A DNA stretch of 64,000 nt from DASRDR01 sp963812945 [NCBI: uncultured Candidatus Rokubacteria bacterium] (GTDB lineage: Bacteria > Methylomirabilota > Methylomirabilia > Rokubacteriales), in contig CAWEXD010000008.1 in assembly GCA_963812945.1 (NCBI GenBank), positions 3,720,001 through 3,784,000 on the forward strand, written 5' to 3'. The translations under genes were made by a program, and so were the position numbers. This document shows, piece by piece, positions 8,629-16,641 of the stretch (the stretch's first letter is position 1; each line of letters starts with the position of its first letter). The notes beneath the pieces are model-generated. The model was given only the letters and a program-made list of their open reading frames with translations, was not told where the DNA came from and did not search any database.

Positions 8629-9814
8629 GACGCTCGGCTTCGTCGTTCCGTGGTACGGCCCGAACATCCCGGGCGGGGCCGAGGCGGAGTGCCGGGCCAC
8701 GGCGCGGGCGCTGCAGGCTCGGGGCGTGGCGGTCGAGATCCTCACGACGTGCGCGCGCGACCACGCGGGCGACTGGACCGACCACCACTCCGAGGGCGTG
8801 ACCGAGGAGAACGGAATGGTCGTCCGCCGGTTCAAGGTCCGCCCGCGGAACCCGGTGCAGTACGGGCGCGTGCAGTGGCGCATGACCCTTGGCGGAACGC
8901 TGAACTCGTTCGAGGAGGAGGACCTCGTCGGGCATTCGATCAACTCCAGCGACCTCTACGCCTATCTCGCGGCCGAGCGCGAGCGCTACTGGTACGCCTT
9001 CATCCCGTACTGCTTCGGCACGACCTGGGAAGGCGCTCTGGTCGCGCCCGAGCGCTCGCTGCTGATCCCGTGTCTGCACGACGAGCCGTTCGCCCACCTC
9101 AAGTGGACGAGCCGCGTCCTCCGCGCCGTGCGCACCGTGTGCTTCCACGTGCCCGGCGAGCAGGCTCTGGCCGAGAGCCTCGTCGGGCCGGACGAGGAGC
9201 GCTTTCGGCTGGTGGGCGAGGGCGTGGACCCGCTCCCGGGGGTGGACGGGGAGCGGTTCCGGCGGAAGTACCGGGTGCAGGACCCCTTCCTCCTCTACGC
9301 GGGCCGCAAGGCCGCCGAGAAGAACACTCCGCTGCTGTGCGAGTACTTCGCGCGTTACCGCCTGACCCATCCGGAGCAGCGGCTCAAGCTCGTCCTGATC
9401 GGCTCGGGTGGCGTGCGCATCCCTCCGCGCCTGTCGGCGGACATCCTGGACCTCGGCTTCGTCCCCCCGCAGGACAAGGCCGACGCCTACGCGGCGGCCG
9501 TCGCGCTCTGCCAGCCGTCGCTCCTCGAGAGCTTCTCCATCGTCATGATGGAGGCCTGGCTGGCCGGCACGCCGGCCCTGGTCCACGGGCGGTGCGCCGT
9601 CACCCGCGAGCACTGTCTCGCGTCGAACGGCGGTCTCTTCTTCGAGGACTACTTCGAGTTCGCGGAGGCGGTCGCACTCCTCGTCAAGGACGCGGCGCTG
9701 CGCGGGCGAATGGCCGCGAACGGTCGCGCGTACGTGCTGGCCCGTTACACGTGGGACCGCGTGACCGACGCCTACCTGGACGTGTTCCGGCGGGTCGGAG
9801 CGCGACTCGGGTGA
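8621..9814 (+). CDS. GT4-family glycosyltransferase (paralog 2 of 3)
   Basis: 397 residues, starting at a TTG that overlaps the upstream stop by 8 bases; the first residues LGFVVPWYGPN form the expected first beta strand, so no later start is reasonable. Motifs parallel the neighbour: IPGGAEAECRA, LTTCARDHAGDW, CLHDEPFAH, LLYAGRKAAEKNTPLL and PSLLESFSIVMMEAWLAGTP with the donor-site E-x7-E. Likely cytoplasmic and acting on a lipid-linked oligosaccharide. Tandem paralogs in one operon usually add the same or related sugars at different positions of a repeat unit, or have diverged in specificity. Confidence 0.88.
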   Translation: MPETLGFVVPWYGPNIPGGAEAECRATARALQARGVAVEILTTCARDHAGDWTDHHSEGVTEENGMVVRRFKVRPRNPVQYGRVQWRMTLGGTLNSFEEEDLVGHSINSSDLYAYLAAERERYWYAFIPYCFGTTWEGALVAPERSLLIPCLHDEPFAHLKWTSRVLRAVRTVCFHVPGEQALAESLVGPDEERFRLVGEGVDPLPGVDGERFRRKYRVQDPFLLYAGRKAAEKNTPLLCEYFARYRLTHPEQRLKLVLIGSGGVRIPPRLSADILDLGFVPPQDKADAYAAAVALCQPSLLESFSIVMMEAWLAGTPALVHGRCAVTREHCLASNGGLFFEDYFEFAEAVALLVKDAALRGRMAANGRAYVLARYTWDRVTDAYLDVFRRVGARLG

Positions 9815-10905
9815 GCACGCCCCCCTTCCGCGCCGTCCACCAGCTGGTGTCGAACTTCGACACGGGCGACGCCATCAGCAACCACGTCCGGGCGCTGCGG
9901 CGACTCCTCCGCGGCTGGGGCTACGCCTCCGACGTGTACGCGCAATACCGGCACACCAGTCTCCTGGGGGACTCGCACTTCTACACGCGTTACCGGCAGG
10001 TCTCCTCGCCCGACACGGTGGCGCTCTTCCACTTCTCCATCGGCTCCGAGACCACCAGCTTCTTCGCGAGCCTGCCGGACCGACGCGCCATCGTCTACCA
10101 CAACATCACGCCGCCGGAGTACTTCGTCGGCGTCAACGCGCGTGTCGCGGACCGCTGCCGGCGCGGCCGCTGGGAGCTGGCGCGGCTCCGGAACGTGACC
10201 GAGCTCGCGCTCGGGGTCTCCGAGTTCAACCGGCAGGAGCTCGAGGCCGCGGGCTTCCCGCGGACCGGCGTCCTGCCGATCCTGATCGACTGGCAGCAGT
10301 ACGCCCACCCGCCGGTCCGCGCGCTCGAGGAACAGTACGGCCGCGGGACCAACCTCCTCTTCGTCGGGCGGATCGCTCCGAACAAGCGAGTCGAGGACCT
10401 CGTCAAGGCCTACTACTTCTACCGGCGGCTCGACCCGGACAGCCGGCTGATCGTCGTCGGCTCGGCGGTGGACACCGAGACCTACCTCACCGCCTGCCAG
10501 AAGCTCTGCGCCGATCTCGGCCTCCTCGATCACGTCGTGTTTGCCGGCGCCGTGTCGCAGACCGAGCTGTGCACGTACTACCGCCTCGCGTCGGCCTACC
10601 TCTGCCTCTCCGAGCACGAGGGCTTCTGCGTCCCCCTCCTCGAGGCCATGCACTTCGACATCCCGGTGGTCGCGTACGCCGCCACGGGGGTGCCCGGCAC
10701 GATGGGCGACGCGGGTGTCCTCGTCGAGGAGAAGGACTTTCCGGCGATCGCCGAGCTCCTGCACCGGGTGGTACGCGACCCGGCGGTCCGCGCCGCCGTC
10801 GTCGCCGGGCAGCGGGCGCGCCTCCGGGCCTTCGACGCCGAGACGATCGGGGCAAGCCTCCGCGAGCACCTCGAGACCCTCGCCGGCGCGCGGGCGCTCC
10901 GATGA
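9811..10905 (+). CDS. GT4-family glycosyltransferase, distinct from the flanking paralogs
   Basis: 364 residues. GTG at 9811 overlaps the upstream TGA by four bases. The N-domain reads FRAVHQLVSNFDTGDAISNH, recalling the branch of GT4 enzymes with a D-A-I-S-N-H segment. The C-domain has LLFVGRIAPNKRVEDLVKAY and SEHEGFCVPLLEAMHFDIPV carrying the donor E-x7-E. It lacks the LTTCARD and CLHDEPFAH marks of the flanking genes, so it came separately into the array. Probably adds a different sugar to the same glycan. Confidence 0.88.
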   Translation: MSTPPFRAVHQLVSNFDTGDAISNHVRALRRLLRGWGYASDVYAQYRHTSLLGDSHFYTRYRQVSSPDTVALFHFSIGSETTSFFASLPDRRAIVYHNITPPEYFVGVNARVADRCRRGRWELARLRNVTELALGVSEFNRQELEAAGFPRTGVLPILIDWQQYAHPPVRALEEQYGRGTNLLFVGRIAPNKRVEDLVKAYYFYRRLDPDSRLIVVGSAVDTETYLTACQKLCADLGLLDHVVFAGAVSQTELCTYYRLASAYLCLSEHEGFCVPLLEAMHFDIPVVAYAATGVPGTMGDAGVLVEEKDFPAIAELLHRVVRDPAVRAAVVAGQRARLRAFDAETIGASLREHLETLAGARALR

Positions 10906-12110
10906 GCGATCGGCCCTCCCGCCTGCGGCTGGCCCTCGTGGTGCAGCGCTACGGCCCGGAGATCGACGGGGGGGCCGAGTACGAGTGCCGGCGTGTCGCG
11001 GAGGCGCTCCTGCCCCACCACGACGTCGAGGTGCTGACCACGTGCGCGCGCGACTACCTGACCTGGCGCAACGTCTACCGGCCGGGCGTCGAGACGATCA
11101 ACGGGGTCCGCGTGCGCCGCTTCGTCGTGGACCGCCCGCGCCGCGTGCGCGCGTTCGGGCGCTACGCGGACTGGCTCTACGCGAGGCCCCACACGTTCTT
11201 CGACGAGGTCGAGTGGGTGCGGCGGCAGGGGCCGCTGGCCCCCTCGCTGGTCGAGTGGATCCGCGGGCATGCCGACGACCACGACGGGTTCCTCTTCTAC
11301 ACCTACCTGTACCTCCCGACGACGCTCGGGCTGCCGCTGGTCGCCCACAAGGCGGTGCTGGTCCCGACGGCCCACGACGAGCGCCCGATCTATCTCGACC
11401 TCTTCCGGAGCCTGTTCCGGGCCCCGCGCGGACTGATCTTCCAGGTGGAGGAGGAGCGGGCCTTCGTCGAGGCGCGCTTCCACACCGAGCACCTCCCGTC
11501 CGCGGTGATCGGCGCGGGCGTCGACCCGGTCTCGGACGCCGACCCCGGGCGATTCCGGCGCCAGCACGGCATCGAAAGCCCGTACCTCCTCTACGTCGGC
11601 CGCGTCGACGTCGAGAAGGGCTGCCGGACCCTGGTCGAGACGTTCCTCGCCTGGCGCGGGCGGGCGCCCGAGCCGGTCACGCTGGTCCTCATGGGCACGG
11701 TCGCCCTCCGGCTCCCGCGCCACCCGGCCCTCCGGGTGCTCGGCTTCCGTCCCGAAGCAGAGAAGCAGGACGCGCTCGCCGGCGCGACCGCGCTCGTGAT
11801 GCCCTCGCCCCACGAAAGCTTCTCCTTCGTGGTCCTGGAGGCGTGGTCTCAGGGCACGCCGGTCCTCGCGACCGCGCGCTCCCCGGTCCTGCGAGGCCAC
11901 GTGGCGCGCTCGGGGGCCGGGCTCCTGTTCGACCAGGCCCCCGGCGACTTCGGGGCCGCCGTCGGCACGCTCGTCGCCGACGCGACGCTCGGCAAGACGC
12001 TCGGCGAGCGGGGCCGCGCGTACGTGGAGACCCGCTACCGCTGGCCGCGCATCACCCGCCAGTACCTCGACTTCCTCGCCGAGGTCTTCGGCGGCGGGGC
12101 GACGGAGTAG
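10902..12110 (+). CDS. GT4-family glycosyltransferase (paralog 3 of 3)
   Basis: 402 residues, ATG at 10902 in a four-base ATGA overlap. It contains RYGPEIDGGAEYECRR, VLTTCARDYLTW, TAHDERPIY (variant of CLHDEPFAH), LLYVGRVDVEKGCRTLVE and PSPHESFSFVVLEAWSQGTP with the E-x7-E donor site. It is clearly homologous to the proteins at 7441 and 8621 but the most diverged of the three. Insertion of the unrelated GT4 gene between paralogs 2 and 3 shows rearrangement after duplication. Confidence 0.88.
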   Translation: MSDRPSRLRLALVVQRYGPEIDGGAEYECRRVAEALLPHHDVEVLTTCARDYLTWRNVYRPGVETINGVRVRRFVVDRPRRVRAFGRYADWLYARPHTFFDEVEWVRRQGPLAPSLVEWIRGHADDHDGFLFYTYLYLPTTLGLPLVAHKAVLVPTAHDERPIYLDLFRSLFRAPRGLIFQVEEERAFVEARFHTEHLPSAVIGAGVDPVSDADPGRFRRQHGIESPYLLYVGRVDVEKGCRTLVETFLAWRGRAPEPVTLVLMGTVALRLPRHPALRVLGFRPEAEKQDALAGATALVMPSPHESFSFVVLEAWSQGTPVLATARSPVLRGHVARSGAGLLFDQAPGDFGAAVGTLVADATLGKTLGERGRAYVETRYRWPRITRQYLDFLAEVFGGGATE

Positions 12111-12113
12111 GCG

Positions 12114-12842
12114 GTGGAACGCCAGACGTTCGCCGAGCACTTCGACCTCGAGGACACGCACTGGTGGTTTCGGTCGAAGCGCACCCTGGTCTTCACACTC
12201 CTGCGTCGCTACGGGGTCGACGCGGGCCCGGGCCTCGACGTCGGATCCGGGGCCGGCGGCACGCTGGCGAGGCTCGCCGCGCAGGGCGCCTGGTTCGGCG
12301 TGGACGCCGACCCGGCCGCGCTCGAGCTCTCCCGGCGGCGCGGTCTCGCGCGGCTCGCCGGCGGGAGCGCCGAGGCGCTGCCCTTTCGCGGGGGGACGTT
12401 CGCCGCCTGCCTCTGCCTCGATCTCCTGTATCACCGGAACGTGGGCTCGGAGAGCGGCGTCCTCCGGGAGTGTCACCGCGTCCTGCGCCCGGGCGGCCTG
12501 CTCCTCGTGACGGACTCCGCGTTCAAGTGGCTCAAATCGGCCCACGACGAGGCCGTGCACGGCGCGCGGCGGTACACGCGGCGCGAGCTCGTCGAGCGGG
12601 TCCGGGAGGCAGGCTTCACGCCGCTCCTCGCCTCCTACGTGTACTGCCTCGTGTTCCCGGCGGTCGCGGCCGTGCGTCTCGCGCGGCGAGGCCGCGCCGG
12701 GGGCTCGGACGTCTACGCGCTCCCGCGCCCGCTGAACACGGCGCTCCTCGGCGTACAGGCGATCGAGCGGGGGCTCCTGCGCCTGAGCTCCCTGCCCTTC
12801 GGCAGCTCGGTGGTCCTGGTGGCGCGCAAGGGAGCCGCGTGA
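12114..12842 (+). CDS. Class I SAM-dependent methyltransferase
   Basis: 242 residues. The opening FDLEDTHWWFRSKR segment is typical of methyltransferases found beside polyprenyl-glycosyltransferases. Motif I is GLDVGSGAGGTL, the acidic loop FGVDADPAALEL binds the ribose, and FAACLCLDLLYH plus VLRPGGLLLVTD complete the core. A C-terminal hydrophobic stretch near 175-190 may associate with the membrane. GTG at 12114 starts three bases after the previous stop. The following GT2 gene overlaps its stop by four bases, so the two are probably translationally coupled. Target (sugar O-methyl or lipid carrier) unknown. Confidence 0.85.
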   Translation: MERQTFAEHFDLEDTHWWFRSKRTLVFTLLRRYGVDAGPGLDVGSGAGGTLARLAAQGAWFGVDADPAALELSRRRGLARLAGGSAEALPFRGGTFAACLCLDLLYHRNVGSESGVLRECHRVLRPGGLLLVTDSAFKWLKSAHDEAVHGARRYTRRELVERVREAGFTPLLASYVYCLVFPAVAAVRLARRGRAGGSDVYALPRPLNTALLGVQAIERGLLRLSSLPFGSSVVLVARKGAA

Positions 12843-13564
12843 CGCCTTCGGTAGTGCTGCCCACGTACAACGAGCGCGCGGTCATCTGCGGGCTGGTGCG
12901 GGAGATTCTGGACGCCGTCGGAGACGTCGAGGTGCTCGTCGTCGACGACGACTCCCCGGACCGGACCTGGGAACTGGTGGAGACCACGTTCGGGGGAGAG
13001 AGGCGAGTGCGGACCATCCGGCGGGTGGGCCGCCGCGGCCTGGCCTCGGCCATCGCCGAGGGCATCGCGGTGTCGACGGGCGACGTGGTGGTCTGGCTCG
13101 ATGCCGATGGCTCCATGCCGGCCGAGGTCATCCCGCGGCTCATCGCGGCCACCGCCGACGCCGACGTGGCCGTCGCCTCCCGGTACGCCCCGGGCGGCCG
13201 GGACGCGCGCGACTCCACGGCGCGCATCCTCGCTTCCCGGGCGATCAATGCCTTCGGCACGCTGTGCCTCGGCGGTCCGGTGCGGGACTGGACCTCGGGC
13301 TTCGTGGCGGCGCGCCGGGCGGCGCTCCGGCGGGTACCGGTCCGCCCGGACCACGTCTACGGCGACTACTGCATCGACTTTCTCCACCGAGCGTGCCGGG
13401 CCGGCTGCCGGGTCGTCGAGGTCCCCTACGCGTGCGTCGAGCGCCGCGCCGGGACGACCAAGACCAGCCCGAGCCTCCGCCGGTTCGCCGGGCTCGGGCT
13501 CACCTACGCCCGAACCATCGTGCGGCTCCGCTGGAAGGGCGGCGCCGAGGAGGACCGCCCGTGA
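12839..13564 (+). CDS. GT2 glycosyltransferase, polyprenyl-phosphate mannose/hexose synthase type
   Basis: 241-residue GT-A enzyme resembling DPM1. It starts SVVLPTYNER, has VVDDDSPDRT, the metal-binding WLDADGSM, a VASRYAPGG strand and RDWTSGFVAARR. No C-terminal membrane helices are present, as in soluble DPM1-type enzymes. These proteins charge a polyprenyl phosphate with one hexose to make a donor for GT-C enzymes on the outer face of the membrane. Such a GT-C is encoded in the same operon at 16638. GTG start within a four-base overlap; the next gene overlaps its stop in the same way. Confidence 0.87.
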   Translation: MTPSVVLPTYNERAVICGLVREILDAVGDVEVLVVDDDSPDRTWELVETTFGGERRVRTIRRVGRRGLASAIAEGIAVSTGDVVVWLDADGSMPAEVIPRLIAATADADVAVASRYAPGGRDARDSTARILASRAINAFGTLCLGGPVRDWTSGFVAARRAALRRVPVRPDHVYGDYCIDFLHRACRAGCRVVEVPYACVERRAGTTKTSPSLRRFAGLGLTYARTIVRLRWKGGAEEDRP

Positions 13565-14799
13565 TCGAAGAGACTCGCCTGCCCGATGACGTCATGGCCG
13601 AGCTGGCCCGAATCGTGCCCGGGCCCGAGCCGCAGCTCGAGATCCGACTCCCCCGCATCCCGGTGGTGGAGGAGGCTCTGACGCGGCAGATCATCCCGGT
13701 CTCGGATCCCCTCCTCGACGGCAACGAGCTGCGCTATCTCACCCAGTGCGTGCGGTCCAACTGGATCTCGTCGGCCGGCCGCTTCGTCCGGGAGTTCGAG
13801 GAGGGCTTCGCCCGCGCCGTCGGCTGCCGGTACGGCGTCGCGTGCTCGAACGGCACCACATCGCTCCACCTCGCCCTGGCGACCTTCGGCATCGGGCCGG
13901 GCGACGAGGTCGTGATGCCGACGTTCACCATGATCGCCACGGCGAACGCGATCCACTACACCGGCGCCACGCCCGTGCTGATCGACTCGGATCGCGAGAC
14001 GTGGAACCCCGACCCGACTCGGCTCTCCGACGTCATCACGCCTCGGACGCGCGGCATTATCGTGGTCCACACCTACGGTCACCCCGTGGACATGGATCCC
14101 GTCCTCGAGGTGGCCGAGCGCCGGGGCCTGTGGGTCCTGGAGGACGCCGCCGAGGCCCACGGCGCCACGTACCGGGAGCGGCCGGTCGGAAGCCTCGGGC
14201 TGGCGGCCTCGTTTTCTTTCTACGCGAACAAGATCATCACCACCGGCGAGGGCGGCATGATCACGACCAACGACCCAGAGGTCGCGCGCCTCGGGCGTCG
14301 CCTTCGGGATCACGCTTTCTCGGACGAGCGACACTTCTGGCACAAGTACGTCGGGTTCAACTACCGCATGACGAACATGCAGGCCGCAGTCGGTCTCGCC
14401 CAGACGGAGCGCCTGGAGGAGTTCGTCCGCATCCGGCGCGAGAACGCGGCCCGGTACTCGGCGCGCCTCCGGCGCATTCCCGGGCTCACGCTGCCCGTCG
14501 AGCGGCCCTGGGCGAAGAACGTCTACTGGATGTACGGCGTCGTGGTCGAGGACGCGTTTGGAATCTCCCGGGACGAGCTCCGGCGCCGGCTCGCCCGGCG
14601 CGGGATCGAGACCCGAACCTTCTTCATTCCCATCCACCTGCAGCCGATCTACTATGAGTTGTTCCGCGGGCAACGCTTCCCGGTCGCCGAGGAGCTCTGC
14701 CAGCGCGGACTGTACCTGCCTTCGGGAGCCACCCTCACGGAGGCCGAGATCGCCTACGTGTGCGACGTCGTGGCCGAGGTGAGAGAGGAGCGCGGATGA
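13561..14799 (+). CDS. DegT-family aminotransferase, perosamine-synthase-like, with N-terminal extension
   Basis: 412 residues. Residues 1-40 are an extension not found in the following paralog; the catalytic domain then begins IPVSDPLLDGNE. Family marks are CSNGTTSLHLAL, VVMPTFTMIATANAI, LEDAAEAHGA and the PLP Lys at 224 in FYANKIITTGEGG. The ANKIITTGEGG form and FNYRMTNMQAA are characteristic of GDP-perosamine synthases (RfbE/Per), which aminate C4 of GDP-4-keto-6-deoxymannose, the expected product of the Gmd-like enzyme at 875. GTG at 13561 overlaps the upstream stop by four bases. Substrate is inferred from family and context. Confidence 0.87.
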   Translation: MIEETRLPDDVMAELARIVPGPEPQLEIRLPRIPVVEEALTRQIIPVSDPLLDGNELRYLTQCVRSNWISSAGRFVREFEEGFARAVGCRYGVACSNGTTSLHLALATFGIGPGDEVVMPTFTMIATANAIHYTGATPVLIDSDRETWNPDPTRLSDVITPRTRGIIVVHTYGHPVDMDPVLEVAERRGLWVLEDAAEAHGATYRERPVGSLGLAASFSFYANKIITTGEGGMITTNDPEVARLGRRLRDHAFSDERHFWHKYVGFNYRMTNMQAAVGLAQTERLEEFVRIRRENAARYSARLRRIPGLTLPVERPWAKNVYWMYGVVVEDAFGISRDELRRRLARRGIETRTFFIPIHLQPIYYELFRGQRFPVAEELCQRGLYLPSGATLTEAEIAYVCDVVAEVREERG

Positions 14800-15890
14800 T
14801 CCCCGTTTTTGCCCCCTGGCTCTCCGAGAACGTTCGACGCTACGTCCTCGACTGCGTCGACTCGGGCTGGATCTCATCGCTCGGCCGATACGTCGAGCGC
14901 TTCGAGCGTGACTTTGCCGCATTTTGCGAGGCTCGCCACGCCGTGGCGACGTCGAACGGCACCACGGCGCTCCACCTCTGCCTGGTCACGCTCGGGATCG
15001 GCCCGGGCGACGAGGTCCTGGTCCCGGACCTCACCTTCGTCTCGACCGCCAACGTCGTTCGCTACACCGGCGCGACGCCCGTGCTGGTCGACGCCGAGCC
15101 ACAGACCTGGGGCATGGATCCGGCCGACGCGCGCGCCAAGCTCACGCCGCGGACCCGGGCCATCATCCCTGTCCACCTGTACGGGCATCCGGTCGACATG
15201 GATCCGCTCCTCGCCCTGGCGGCCGCGCACGGGCTGGACGTCGTCGAGGACGCCGCCGAAGCCCACGGGGCGCGCTACCGGGGGCGGCGGGTCGGGGCGC
15301 TCGGCCGCATCGGCGCCTTCTCCTTCTACGGAAACAAGATCATCACGACCGGGGAAGGCGGCATGCTGGTGACGAACGAGCCGGCCCTGGCCGAGCGGGC
15401 CGCGTTCCTGCGCGATCACGCCATGGACCCCAAGCGCCGCTACTATCATCCGGAAGTCGGCTTCAACTACCGCATGACCAACATCCAGGCCGCGATCGGC
15501 TGCGCCCAGCTCGAGCAGGCCGAGGCGATCCTCGCCCGGCGCAAGGAGATCGCCGCCACCTACGAAGAGGACCTCGCCGGAGTCGCCGGGCTCACGCGGC
15601 CACCGGCCCAGCCGTGGGCCGAGAACGTCTACTGGATGTACTCCGTGCTGGTCGAGCCGGCGTTCGGCCTCCAGCGGGAGGCCGTGCGGGCTGGCCTCCG
15701 CGAGCGCGGCATCGACTCCCGCCCCTTCTTCGTGCCGCTGCACGAGCTGCCCCCGTACCGGCAGGACGCGCGCTTCCCGGTCGCGACGGCGCTCGCGGCG
15801 AAGGGGATCAACCTGCCCTCCGGCACGGGGCTCCGCTCCGACGAGATCGCCCAGGTGTGCGACGCTCTGCGCGAGCTCTCCCGGCGCTGA
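14796..15890 (+). CDS. DegT-family aminotransferase, perosamine-synthase-like, second copy
   Basis: 364 residues, the usual length for a perosamine synthase. It shows TSNGTTALHLCL, VLVPDLTFVSTANVV, VVEDAAEAHGA, PLP Lys 181 in FYGNKIITTGEGG and FNYRMTNIQAA. It aligns along its length with the preceding protein minus that protein's 40-residue extension, so this is a tandem duplication. ATG at 14796 overlaps the upstream TGA. Retention of two copies with all catalytic residues argues for two amino sugars, or for heteromer formation, rather than decay of one copy. Confidence 0.87.
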   Translation: MIPVFAPWLSENVRRYVLDCVDSGWISSLGRYVERFERDFAAFCEARHAVATSNGTTALHLCLVTLGIGPGDEVLVPDLTFVSTANVVRYTGATPVLVDAEPQTWGMDPADARAKLTPRTRAIIPVHLYGHPVDMDPLLALAAAHGLDVVEDAAEAHGARYRGRRVGALGRIGAFSFYGNKIITTGEGGMLVTNEPALAERAAFLRDHAMDPKRRYYHPEVGFNYRMTNIQAAIGCAQLEQAEAILARRKEIAATYEEDLAGVAGLTRPPAQPWAENVYWMYSVLVEPAFGLQREAVRAGLRERGIDSRPFFVPLHELPPYRQDARFPVATALAAKGINLPSGTGLRSDEIAQVCDALRELSRR

Positions 15891-15924
15891 GGGTCAGCGT
15901 GGGCGCGAGGCGCGCGTTCGGGAC

Positions 15925-16641
15925 GTGAGCCCCGCCGTCCTGCTCTCCGTCGTCCTGCCGACGTACAACGAGCGAGAGGGCATCGCCGAACTCGTCGCGG
16001 AGATCCTGATGGTCGCCCGCCGGGCCGGGCTCGACCCGGAGGTCCTGGTCGTCGACGACGCCTCGCCCGACGGGACGGCGGCGCACGTCGAGGCGGTCTT
16101 CCGATCCGACCCGGCCGTGCGCGTCCGTGTGCGCCAGACTGAACGGGGCCTGGCGACCGCGATCCACCTGGGGATCCGGGAGGCGCGGGGCGACGTGGTC
16201 GTGGTCATGGATTCCGACGGCAACCACGATCCGGCGCTCTTGCCGCTCATGGTCCGGTGCGTCGAGGAGTTCGACGTGGTGATCGGCTCCCGGTACGTCC
16301 TCGGGGGCGGCATGCTCACCTCGCGCTTCCGCTACTGGGCCTCCTACGGCTTCAACGTGCTCATCCGCGCGGTCCTCGCCCTGAACATCCACGACAACCT
16401 CTCCGGGTACCTCGCCTTCCGCAAGACGCTCGTGAACGAGATCGAGCCCGCGGCGGTGTTCTACGGCTACGGGGACTACGCGATCCGGCTGTTGCACCAC
16501 GTGGTCCGCCGGGGCGGGCGCGTGCTCGAGATCCCCACCGTCTACCGGTTCCGGAAGGGCGGCGAGTCCAAGACCCGGTTCCTGGCCTATTTCTGGACGT
16601 ACCTCGCCTCGGTGTTCCGGCTCCGGCTGACTCGACGGTGA
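15925..16641 (+). CDS. GT2 glycosyltransferase, polyprenyl-phosphate-sugar synthase type
   Basis: 238-residue DPM1-like GT-A enzyme: SVVLPTYNEREG, VVDDASPDGTA, VVMDSDGNHDP (metal-binding acidic motif), VIGSRYVLGGG and NLSGYLAFRK. No membrane anchor is evident. It is separated by 34 bases from the aminotransferases but overlaps the following GT-C gene by four bases. It is therefore the likely producer of the lipid-phosphate sugar used by that GT-C. GTG at 15925. Confidence 0.87.
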   Translation: MSPAVLLSVVLPTYNEREGIAELVAEILMVARRAGLDPEVLVVDDASPDGTAAHVEAVFRSDPAVRVRVRQTERGLATAIHLGIREARGDVVVVMDSDGNHDPALLPLMVRCVEEFDVVIGSRYVLGGGMLTSRFRYWASYGFNVLIRAVLALNIHDNLSGYLAFRKTLVNEIEPAAVFYGYGDYAIRLLHHVVRRGGRVLEIPTVYRFRKGGESKTRFLAYFWTYLASVFRLRLTRR

